A DNA stretch of 64,000 nucleotides from Antedon mediterranea (lineage: Eukaryota > Echinodermata > Crinoidea > Comatulida > Antedonidae): the NCBI RefSeq assembly GCF_964355755.1, contig NC_092679.1, positions 19,582,932 through 19,646,931 on the forward strand, written 5' to 3'. Position numbers and translations under genes: made by a program. Each line of letters opens with the position of its first letter. Position 1 is the stretch's first letter. The notes below the pieces were generated by a model. The model had not been told where the DNA came from, did no database searches, and saw nothing but the letters and a program-made list of their open reading frames with translations. This document shows positions 37,501 through 52,160 of this stretch, one piece after another.

Positions 37501-40500
37501 ATATCAACACGCACTTGCTTTAAACGGGCGCGCCAGATTTAACAGATTTCTTTTTATTGACGTGTTACAGATTTTTTTTTAAATCTGTAAATGACCTCAA
37601 AAATATTACAAAACGCGGAGGAAATTCTGAGTAATAAAAGAGAAATTATTTCGGATGAGAAAACTTCTGTAGGTGTACATAATTGTTCTTGGTCGTGCGA
37701 CGAACTGAATCGTTTGTGAGGTCAATTATGTTTGACTTTTACGGTTAATATAATTATTTCTATCACATCTGCGTACGCCTACAGTAGCCTTTACTATGGG
37801 TCCCTATAAGCTTTTTGTAGGCAGCTGGAAGCCCTTCGGCAGGGGTTTATAAACCGTTGAATTTGCACGCTCCACCTGCTAAAAACATGGTATTTAAGAC
37901 GGTTGAATTTTTTACGGTAATTTAGCCTCGTTTTGAGAATTAGTTCGTATGTTTTCATAAGTTTTGTTTTCTGTTTATCACGTGGCTAGGTATGCATCAA
38001 TGCATTAAATCTGTACCGTGCTATGTGGTCATACGCCTCTAATATTACACCCCTTAGATCAATGTCAACGTTATATATAATCGATGTTATAATCCACATG
38101 TTAATGTGTATTTACCCCACGTTTAATCCGATGATTACCCATCCTTTCTACTTGATGTTAACGTATTAAACTGATTTGTCTAATCCCCACATTTAATCCG
38201 CAAATTACAAATTATGCCAGAAATCCCCTTCCTCTTAGGACCTCTTAAGATGGTGTATCCTGATCCATTTAAATGGATAAGACGTGTTCTGTTCCCGTCA
38301 GAAAGTTAGCATACTAAACCCCCGTTTACACACGAACACACAACACTAATAACGACATAGTCTATTGCTCGTCATTTCAGCTTAAACCCCCGTTCACATT
38401 ATACAACGATATCATATAATTTGACAATCACGAAGTTAATTTTGATATCATTTTGTGTGCGCAGATTGTTATATTAATTAGATTGAGTGGAGGATCATAG
38501 CTTACGCATGAGTCTACCTTGGTGCACTTGTCGTTCTAACCCAATCTTTAATTTTGCCAAATGAATCGAATATCGCTCATAGTACTCAACTCAATCAAAT
38601 CATTGCCAATTTACAGTAGCACACTATTAAATTAATCGTTAACGAGTTGCGAGTGTTTATCCTTTATTACGGAGATTGATGCACGATAAATTAGATTACG
38701 GTACTTGAAAAGGCGGCGGTTGATAGAACTTCCACGACAACACAACAACAATAATTAAACGTTGGCCAATTAGTATAACTAAATCGTTATATTGTGAAAT
38801 GTATATATATCATATTTATAGATAACTGAAATCTACACGGATTGCATTGGTTGTGTATTCGACTTACACGTATCGAATGGTGGCGTTGGATGCGACTTTA
38901 TTGAGACTTTGCCAAGATAATGTGTTCACGTATAGATCGTGTATTGTCGGATGCTATAGTCCTAGATCGCCACAGGGACGTCAATTTAATTTAACTGCCT
39001 AGCTTTCACAAATTCATATTTATCTGTTAGGTATTTTTTGCAATATTGCTCCATTATTATTTCCATTTTACTTTCCATGAAAATATACCGCACTTTAAAA
39101 ACATAAAGAAAAACTCGGCTTTACATTTCGTTAAAAAAATAAATACGTTAATAGACGTAGAAACTCACCCGGTGAAAGCACAACCCCAGGTCCTCTGCTT
39201 TTAAGATGTTCATGACTGATTGAATTGAACAAAAAAATAAACGATTTATTTTTCGATTTTATTAATTCCACGATTGTTATGACTGAATATTTTGGATAAT
39301 TCTGTTTTTATAATGATTTGTATTATTTATAGTTACCATAGTAATACGTTTAAAGAATTGAGTCTCATGTACTTAACACTTTTAAATTATTAATTATTAT
39401 GATGTTGATTTTGAACAGAATAAATAAATATATTAAAAGCTCAACACTATTTCTTATTTGATCTACACCAAACCAGATTAAAACAGAATAACTCACTCCA
39501 ATCCACGTGTTCATTTTTTTTTCATAGTCCCTGATTGCACTTTTTGGCGCATTTATATGTCATTCGCAGACTACAGGGTGTGATTTAAAATTCCAATCAA
39601 ATCAATTTCTTGTACTATTACGTTATGCTGGTGACGATCGATTGTGGCCCGACAAACAAAAACATTTAAATGAGGCGAGGCTGACTGGCTTCTGTCTAAA
39701 AAAAATCGCTCAATAATTTCAACAAGTTTTCCTTATTATTTTTGTCTAGGCACGAGCTATGCGAAAGGTTAAAAATAGAGCACAGATAAGCAACGAAGTG
39801 AACAGATATGTGATGTAGGCCAATACCAGATAAATACACGCAATGCGTTAGTTCCCTTAATAAGAACCCGGATGAATAAACTTAACAATTCAAACTCCGG
39901 CTTTTAGTGATTAGGTCTAATAACTTCTATTTTATTATTTTATTGATGACGTTTTATTTTATATAAAATACCAATTTACAAGCTTGTTGATTTAGATCCG
40001 ATTAGTCGTTTGTTGACTTTTTTTAAATTTCAACTCCGGTTATAGTCTGTCGTGTATGACGTATTATGACGTGTTTCAAATATGGACATTCCTTTGACAT
40101 ATTTGTAATGTTTGATATTCCATACACAATGTTTTCAAATATTATGCCTATTCTGAATTATAGATTAATTAGTTTAGTTCCAGGTTAATCTTGTAACACG
40201 CAGTACTAATTATTTTGTTCGTATTCAGTTAAGTTTATCTGTCTTTAAACGATTCTAAATGAGAAACTTCCAACCACTATAGAGGGCGATATACATAAAA
40301 CCTTATAGAGATATTGGAGAAACTAATACTGTGAAGAAGACATCCATGCAGTGTCGACGTTATAATTAAACATATACAAAAATAGTCAGCTACCTACCAA
40401 GATTATTAATTAATGTATTCAATGTATTAAATTGACGACACTCCTTTTATGAGTTATCTTTTAATGCAGTTGTATTGTACAGGGATCTCCATATATATTG

Positions 40501-40992
40501 TGTACTTCTAATTCAATATATTAATTTATTTATCTCGTGGCCTATTTCGTATTGTGAAAATTATATTTTAAATTTAAATTATTTCAAACAATATTATATA
40601 TAGTTAGCTTTATATGGCATAATTTTATGTATTTTATAAATTTAGATTTGACTTTTTAACGTGATCATTTGTTTGGTTTTATAAGTTACAGCTCTTCGTT
40701 ACGCATGATCCGTGATTTTAAGAACGAATTTAATTGGGTTGGCTAAAAACAAGGCTAGTCCAAAATAAGAATAGAATGAATGAAAAGCGAAACAATAATG
40801 TGTGAACTCTCCCTATTGGTGTGGGTTTGTATCACGTGATATTTCAAAAGAGCTTTAGAGTATTGACAAAAAAGAACAATAGAATCTATTGTTATTTACA
40901 TTTTCACTCCTCTATGCATGCGCTGTATGAAGTTTAAAGCTTCTTGCAAAAGTGGTTTACTTGGACTTTGAGAAGCAACCTGTTAGGGTCGT
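34532..40992. other. Putative first intron of Otx or 5' regulatory DNA
   Basis: About 6.5 kb without coding sequence. It contains a TAATCC at 34547-34552, just inside the intron, and the dense TAATCC cluster at 38090-38199. Less A+T-rich islands lie at about 36100-36300, 36820-36960 and 37810-37890. A palindromic E-box ATCACGTGAT (40831-40840) lies near an inverted CCAAT about 300 bp before the start codon. The position suggests cis-regulatory modules. Confidence 0.45.
38090..38199 (+). promoter_or_regulatory. Cluster of four TAATCC (K50 homeodomain) sites
   Basis: TAATCC, the core site for Otx, Gsc and Bicoid-type K50 homeodomains, occurs at 38090-38095, 38124-38129, 38181-38186 and 38194-38199, all on the plus strand. 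At this base composition I would expect roughly one per 1.5 kb on both strands. Two of the sites sit in a 24-bp imperfect direct repeat (ccccacRtttaatccg...attac) at 38116 and 38186. The cluster lies in the putative first intron of a K50 gene, suggesting autoregulation. Confidence 0.5.
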
Positions 40993-41136
40993 TATTTTCT
41001 AAATTTTCAACTAGGATTCATATTATTATTTCAGAAATTTAAGAAGAAGATTAAAAATTGTTGTTTTCTATTTTCTAAATTTTCAACTAGGATTCATATT
41101 ATTATTTCAGAAATTTAAGAAGAAGATTAAAAATTG
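40993..41136. repeat. 76-bp tandem duplication carrying the Otx splice acceptor
   Basis: A 68-bp stretch at 40993-41060 is repeated exactly at 41069-41136 (offset 76). Each copy contains a pyrimidine-rich acceptor, ttattatttcag, ending at 41034 and 41110. The second copy lies 39 bp before the Otx start codon. The identity of the two copies indicates a recent event. Confidence 0.92.
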
Positions 41137-41149
41137 AGAAAGTTCCGAA

Positions 41150-44111
<2,962 letters not shown>

Positions 44112-44978
44112 AAGAACTAAATTTACTATGAAAAAAAAAGATACACGGGTATATGTGACATGCTAAGGTTAACTGATGCGACGTGGCAGACGACATTCGA
44201 CACGTAAACTTACGCAGTCAACGTAGTCACGACGGCAGAGGATACGGCCGCGTTGACGTAGAGAGCAATATCGAACAACTGGCACAACTTCAGCTCAAAA
44301 ACCGTTAGCCAAAATGATCAATAACTCATGGTGTTTTATTTATGACGTCAGAATGTTCACATTCTAGTTACGAATTGAAAGAATTTTGTCAATTATTAAA
44401 AATCTGCGGACTAAACTAAAGCAGACAAGCGTAAATCGTGCTGATTCATTTAAGTAATTAATATTTTAATACCGACAGAACACAATTATTATATGAGAGC
44501 CAAAGAGGACGACATGATTTAGTTTTAGCTTTTTTATATCCATTCCATTGTTGTGCAAATTGTATATATATGTATAAATGTTTGAACAAAATATTAGTTA
44601 ATTTTAAAAATTATTTTAAAAGTTGGACGTCAAAATGTAGATTGCAATTGATAGTATTAAGTCGACAACTTGTGGGTTTTATTTGAGAAGATCTGCTATC
44701 GGATTCTAACCTACACGGTTTGTAATCCTTATTGCATTTTACTGAGGGTTAGGGACGTTTGCTCCTTGTATGGTCGTTCACACGTACGGTGTGAGGCTGG
44801 CGCATGGTGGTGTAGCGTACGCCTTACGTGTGAACAAGAAATAGAAAGTTCTGCTCGAACCAGAGCCTCAAATAGATACCTATTTTCAATAAATACAACG
44901 TAATTTGAAGGGAAAACATTTCATTGAAAGATTATAAAAATGTTGAGAATTTGTCTTATAGTTTTATTTGAAAATAAA
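44112..44978 (+). other. Otx: Otx 3' UTR (approximate)
   Basis: Follows the stop codon. Candidate polyadenylation signals AATAAA lie at 44888-44893 and 44973-44978. The first 170 bp is less A+T-rich (cgacgtggcagacgacattc). A CRE-like TGACGTCA lies at 44343-44350. The UTR end is inferred only from the signals. Confidence 0.55.
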
Positions 44979-45359
44979 TGTACAATTTTTTGGGAAATTC
45001 AAGTTCATTTAAGCACATTCACCATTTCGATACTTTTAAACCATTATACAAGTTATTATGTTACAGATGATAATAAATTGTATTTTTTATTTGTTATTTA
45101 CACATGGTAATTTTGTAGTTGCCTACATAATAAATGAAATAATTTATGACATTTATTGTTTTTCTATTATATATTTATGACGTCATTATCTAAGTCTTTT
45201 TCAGTTTTATTGACATTTCGAACCGAACTATCTGATTCGTGTGCAGTGGTAATACAGTGGCGTGACGCAGAGGCCTGAAACCCCTGGCTTAGAAACCCTC
45301 CAACTCTGGAGGCCTCAGGTGTCTTAACCCTCGACATATTTTAATGATACATGGCAAAT
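44979..45359. other. Spacer between Otx and the satellite array
   Basis: A+T-rich DNA with a second TGACGTCA at 45178-45185, in the same tttatgacgtca context as the one in the Otx UTR. A G+C-richer patch at 45240-45340 (agaggcctgaaacccctggc) comes just before the array. It could be a fragment of another repeat. Confidence 0.5.
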
Positions 45360-46457
45360 TTTTTACCATTTTATTTTTAGCTATAAATGGTTACTATAGC
45401 ATAATAACCATGCGCAGAGTCGAATAATGGGTTCTGCGCATCTCAATTGTGCTATAGTAACCAGTTATATCGAAAAATAAAAAGGTCGAAAATTATTTTA
45501 GACATAAATTGTTACTATTGCATAATAAACATGCGCAGAGTCGAATAATGGGTTCTGCGCATCTCAATTATGCTATAGTAACCAGTTATATCGAAAAATA
45601 AAATGGTCGAAAATTATTTTAGACATAAATGGTTACTATTGCATAATAAACATGCGCAGAGTCGAATAATGGGTTCTGCGCATCTCAATTATGCTATAGT
45701 AACCAGTTATATCGAAAAATAAAAAGGTCGAAATTTAGGCAATTTTGGAAAAAATCCTTATACTATAGTACATGGATTTTTTCAAAACATGGCAAATTTT
45801 TTACCATCTTATTTTTAGCCATAAATTGTTACTATAGCATAATAAACATGCGCAGAGTCGAATAATGGGTTCTGCGCATGTCAATTATGCTATAGTAACC
45901 AGTTATGTAAAAAAATAAATAGGTCGAAAATTATTTTAGACATAAATGGTTACTATTGCATAATAAACATGCGCAGAGTCGAATAATGGGTTCTGCGCAT
46001 CTCAATTATGCTATAGTAACCAGTTATATCGAAAAATAAAAAGGTCGAAATTTAGCCAATTTTGGAAAAAATCGCTGTACTATAGTACATGGATTTTTTC
46101 CAAAAATGGTCAATTTTTTACCATTTTATTTTTCGCCATAAATGGTTACTATAGCATAATAAACATGCGCAGACTCTAATAATGGGTTCTGCGCATGTCA
46201 ATTATGCTATAGTAACCCGTTATATCGAAAAATAAAATTGCAAACAAATTATTTTTAGACATAAATGGTTACTATCGCATAATAAACATGCGCAGAGTCG
46301 AATATTGGGTTCTGCGCATCTCAATTATGCTATAGTAACCAGTTATATCAAAAAATAAAAAGGTCGAAATTTAGCCAATTTTTGGAAAAAATCCCTGTAC
46401 TATAGTACATGGATTTTTTCAAAAAATTACAAATTTTTTTCCATTTTACTTTTAGCC

Positions 46458-46543
46458 ATAACTGGTTACTATAGCATAATAAACATGCGCAGAGTCGAAT
46501 AATGGGTTCTGCGCATCTCAATTATGCTATAGTAACCAGTTAT
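46458..46543. repeat. Exemplar A-unit hairpin
   Basis: The outer arms, 46458-46480 and 46521-46543, pair perfectly over 23 bp. A symmetric 4/4 internal loop follows, then 9 perfect pairs (ATGCGCAGA 46485-46493 with TCTGCGCAT 46508-46516) closed by a 14-base loop. Most A units in the array fold the same way with one to three mismatches in the 5' arm. Confidence 0.95.
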
Positions 46544-47836
46544 ATCGAAAAATAAAAAGGTCGAAAATTATTTTAGACATAAATGGTTACTATTGCATAA
46601 TAAACATGCGCAGAGCCTTATAATGGATTCTGCGCATCTCAATTATGCTATAGTAACCAGTTATATCGAAAAATAAAAAGATCGAAATGTAGCCAATTTT
46701 GGAACAAATTCCTGTACTATAGTACCGGGATTTTTTCCAAAAATGGCAATTTTTTACCCTTTTATTTTTAGACATAAATTGTTACTATAGCATAATAAAC
46801 ATGCGCAGAGTCGAATAATGGGTTTTGCGCATCTCAATTATGCTATAGTAACCAGTTATATCGAAAAATAAAAAGGTCGAAATTTAGCCAATTTTGGAAA
46901 AAATCGCTGTACTATAGTACATGGATTTTTTCCAAAAATGGTCAATTTTTTACCATTTTATTTTTCGCCATAAATGGTTACTATAGCATAATAAACATGC
47001 GCAGAGTCTAATAATGGGTTCTGCGCATGTCAATTATGCTATAGTAACCCGTTATATCGAAAAATAAAATTGTAAAAAATTTATTTTTAGACATAAATGG
47101 TTACTATCGCATAATAAACATGCGCAGAGTCGAATAATGGGTTTTGCGCATCTCAATTATGCTATAGTAACCAGTTATATCGAAAAATAAAAAGGTCGAA
47201 ATTTAGCCAATTTTGGAAAAAATCGCTGTACTATAGTACATGGATTTTTTCCAAAAATGGTCAATTTTTTACCATTTTATTTTTCGCCATAAATGGTTAC
47301 TATAGCATAATAAACATGCGCAGAGTCTAATAATGGGTTCTGCGCATGTCAATTATGCTATAGTAACCCGTTATATCGAAAAATAAAATGTTAGAAAATT
47401 ATTTTTAGACATAAATGGTTACTATCGCATAATAAACATGCGCAGAGTCGAATAATGGGTTTTGCGCATCTCAATTATGCTATAGTAACCAGTTATATCG
47501 AAAAATAAAAAGATAGAAATTTAGCCAATTTTGGAACAAATCCCTGTACAGGGATTTTTTCCAAAAATGGCAATTTTTTACCCTTTTATTTTTAGACATA
47601 AATTGTTATTATAGCATAATAAACATGCGCAGAGTCGAATAATGGGTTCTGCGCATGTCAATTATGCTATAGTAACCAGTTATGTAAAAAAATAAATAGG
47701 TCGAAAATTATTTTAGACATAAATGGTTACTATTGCATAATAAACATGCGCAGAGTCGAATAATGGGTTCTTCGCATCTCAATTATGCTATAGTAACCAG
47801 TTATATCGAAAAATAAAAAGGTCGAAATTTAGCCAA

Positions 47837-47886
47837 TTTTGGAAAAAATCCCTGTACTATATATAGTACAGGGATTTTTTCCAAAA
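47837..47886. repeat. Exemplar B-unit: 50-bp perfect palindrome
   Basis: From TTTTGGAAAAAATCCCTGTA to its exact reverse complement, with centre CTATATATAG and no spacer. Close copies occur at about 49427, 51965, 52612, 55140, 58307 and 59267. Other B units carry a shorter, imperfect centre (CTGTACTATAGTACATGG) or a collapsed one (ctgtacaggg, 47544). Confidence 0.95.
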
Positions 47887-48984
47887 ATGGCCAATTTTTT
47901 ACCCTTTGATTTTTCGCCATAAATGGTTACTATAGCATAATAAACATGCGCAGAGTCTAATAATGGGTTCTGCGCATGTCAATTATGCTATAGTAACCCG
48001 TTATATCGAAAAATAAAATGTTAGAAAATTATTTTTAGACATAAATGGTTACTATCGCATAATAAACATGCGCAGAGTCGAATAATGGGTTCTGCGCATC
48101 TCAATTATGCTATAGTAACCAGTTATATCAAAAAATAAAAAGGTCGAAATTTAGCCATTTTTTGGAAAAAATCCCTGTACTATAGTACATGGATTTTTTC
48201 AAAAAATGGCAAATTTTTTCCCATTTTACTTTTAGACATAAATGGTTACTATAGCATAATAAACATGCGCAGAGTCTAATAATGGGTTCTGCGCATGTCA
48301 ATTATGCTATAGTAACCCGTTATATCGAAAAATAAAATGTTAGAAAATTATTTTTAGACATAAATGGTTACTATCGCATAATAAACATGCGCAGAGTCGA
48401 ATAATGGGTTCTGCGCATCTCAATTATGCTATAGTAACCAGTTATATCAAAAAATAAAAAGGTCGAAATTTAGCCATTTTTTGGAAAAAATCCCTGTACT
48501 ATAGTACATGGATTTTTTCAAAAAATGGCAAATTTTTTCCCATTTTACTTTTAGACATAAATGGTTACTATCGCATAATAAACATGCGCAGAGTCGAATA
48601 ATGGGTTCTGCGCATGTCAATTATGCTATAGTAACCAGTTATATCGAAAAATAACAAGGTCGAAAATTATTTTATACATAAATGGTTACTATTGCATAAT
48701 AAACATGCGCAGAGTCTTATAATGGATTCTGCGCATCTCAATTATGCTATAGTAACCAGTTATATCGAAAAATAAAAAGATCGAAATGTAGCCAATTTTG
48801 GAACAAATTCCTGTACTATAGTACAAGGATTTTTTCCAAAAATTGCAATTTTTTACCCTTTTATTTTTCGACATAAATGGTTACTATTGCATAATAAACA
48901 TGCGCAGAGTCGAATAATGGGTTCTGCGCATGTCAATTATGCTATAGTAACCAGTTATATCGAAAAATAAAAAGGTCGAAAATT

Positions 48985-51900
48985 ATTTTAGACATAAATG
49001 GTTACTATTGCATAATAAACATGCGCAGAGTCTTCTAATGGATTCTCCGCATCTCAATTATGCTATAGTAACCAGTTATATCGAAAAATAAAAAGATCGA
49101 AATTTAGCCAATTTTGGAACAAATCCCTGTACTATAGCACAGAGATTTTTTCCAAAAATGGCAATTTTTTACCCTTTTATTTTTAGACAAAAATGGTTAC
49201 TATAGCATAATAAACATGCGCAGAGTCGAATAATGGGTTCTGCGCATGTCAATTATGCTATAGTAACCAGTTATGTAAAAAAATAAATAGGTCGAAAATT
49301 ATTTTAGACATAAATGGTTACTATTGCATAATAAACATGCGCAGAGTCGAATAATGGGTTCTTCGCATCTCAATTATGCTATAGTAACCAGTTATATCGA
49401 AAAATAAAAAGGTCGAAATTGAGCCAATTTTGGAAAAAATCTCTGTACTATATATAGTACAGGGATTTTTTCCAAAAATGGCCAATTTTTTACCCTTTGA
49501 TTTTTCGCCATAAATGGTTACTATAGCATAATAAACATGCGCAGAGTCTAATAATGGGTTCTGCGCATGTCAATTATGCTATAGTAACCCGTTATATCGA
49601 AAAATAAAATGTTAGAAAATTATTTTTAGACATAAATGGTTACTATCGCATAATAAACATGCGCAGAGTCGAATAATGGGTTCTGCGCATCTCAATTATG
49701 CTATAGTAACCAGTTATATCGAAAAATAAAATGGTCGAAAATTATTTTAGACATAAATGGTTACTATTGCATAATAAACATGCGCAGAGTCGAATAATGG
49801 GTTCTGCGCATCTCAATTATGCTATAGTAACCAGTTATATCGAAAAATAAAAAGGTCGAAATTTAGGCAATTTTGGAAAAAATCCTTATACTATAGTACA
49901 TGGATTTTTTCAAAACATGGCAAATTTTTTACCATCTTATTTTTAGCCATAAATTGTTACTATAGCATAATAAACATGCGCAGAGTCGAATAATGGGTTC
50001 TGCGCATGTCAATTATGCTATAGTAACCAGTTATGTAAAAAAATAAATAGGTCGAAAATTATTTTAGACATAAATGGTTACTATTGCATAATAAACATGC
50101 GCAGAGTCCAATAATGGGTTCTGCGCATCTCAATTATGCTATAGTAACCAGTTATATCGAAAAATAAAAAGGTCGAAATTTAGCCAATTTTGGAAAAAAT
50201 CGCTGTACTATAGTACATGGATTTTTTCCAAAAATGGTCAATTTTTTACCATTTTATTTTTCTCCATAAATGGTTACTATAGCATAATAAACATGCGCAG
50301 ACTCTAATAATGGGTTCTGCGCATGTCAATTATGCTATAGTAACCCGTTATATCGAAAAATAAAATTGCAAACAAATTATTTTTAGACATAAATGGTTAC
50401 TATCGCATAATAAACATGCGCAGAGTCGAATATTGGGTTCTGCGCATCTCAATTATGCTATAGTAACCAGTTATATCAAAAAATAAAAAGGTCGAAATTT
50501 AGCCAATTTTTGGAAAAAATCCCTGTACTATAGTACATGGATTTTTTCAAAAAATTACAAATTTTTTTCCATTTTACTTTTAGCCATAACTGGTTACTAT
50601 AGCATAATAAACATGCGCAGAGTCGAATAATGGGTTCTGCGCATCTCAATTATGCTATAGTAACCAGTTATATCGAAAAATAAAAAGGTCGAAAATTATT
50701 TTAGACATAAATGGTTACTATTGCATAATAAACATGCGCAGAGCCTTATAATGGATTCTGCGCATCTCAATTATGCTATAGTAACCAGTTATATCGAAAA
50801 ATAAAAAGATCGAAATGTAGCCAATTTTGGAACAAATTCCTGTACTATAGTACATGGATTTTTTCCAAAAATGGCAATTTTTTACCCTTTTATTTTTAGA
50901 CATAAATTGTTACTATAGCATAATAAACATGCGCAGAGTCGAATAATGGGTTTTGCGCATCTCAATTATGCTATAGTAACCAGTTATATCGAAAAATAAA
51001 AAGGTCGAAATTTAGCCAATTTTGGAAAAAATCGCTGTACTATAGTACATGGATTTTTTCCAAAAATGGTCAATTTTTTACCATTTTATTTTTCGCCATA
51101 AATGGTTACTATAGCATAATAAACATGCGCAGAGTCTAATAATGGGTTCTGCGCATGTCAATTATGCTATAGTAACCCGTTATATCGAAAAATAAAATTG
51201 TAAAAAATTTATTTTTAGACATAAATGGTTACTATCGCATAATAAACATGCGCAGAGTCGAATAATGGGTTTTGCGCATCTCAATTATGCTATAGTAACC
51301 AGTTATATCGAAAAATAAAAAGGTCAAAATTTAGCCAATTTTGGAAAAAATCGCTGTACTATAGTACATGGATTTTTTCCAAAAATGGTCAATTTTTTAC
51401 CATTTTATTTTTCGCCATAAATGGTTACTATAGCATAATAAACATGCGCAGAGTCTAATAATGGGTTCTGCGCATGTCAATTATGCTATAGTAACCCGTT
51501 ATATCGAAAAATAAAATGTTAGAAAATTATTTTTAGACATAAATGGTTACTATCGCATAATAAACATGCGCAGAGTCGAATAATGGGTTTTACGCATCTC
51601 AATTATGCTATAGTAACCAGTTATATCGAAAAATAAAAAGATAGAAATTTAGCCAATTTTGGAACAAATCCCTGTACAGGGATTTTTTCCAAAAATGGCA
51701 ATTTTTTACCCTTTTATTTTTAGACATAAATTGTTATTATAGCATAATAAACATGCGCAGAGTCGAATAATGGGTTCTGCGCATGTCAATTATGCTATAG
51801 TAACCAGTTATGTAAAAAAATAAATAGGTCGAAAATTATTTTAGACATAAATGGTTACTATTGCATAATAAACATGCGCAGAGTCGAATAATAGGTTCTT

Positions 51901-52160
51901 CGCATCTCAATTATGCTATAGTAACCAGTTATATCGAAAAATAAAAAGGTCGAAATTTAGCCAATTTTGGAAAAAATCCCTGTACTATATATAGTACAGG
52001 GATTTTTTCCAAAAATGGCCAATTTTTTACCCTTTGATTTTTCGCCATAAATGGTTACTATAGCATAATAAACATGCGCAGAGTCTAATAATGGGTTCTG
52101 CGCATGTCAATTATGCTATAGTAACCCGTTATATCGAAAAATAAAATGTTAGAAAATTAT
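48985..52160. repeat. Array block duplicated in tandem at offset 3175, copy 1
   Basis: Diagnostic variants at 49031 (tcttctaatgg), 49729 (aaatggtcga), 50718 and 51891 (ataggttctt) recur exactly 3175 bp later. The boundaries are approximate because the block lies within a repeat. Confidence 0.85.
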
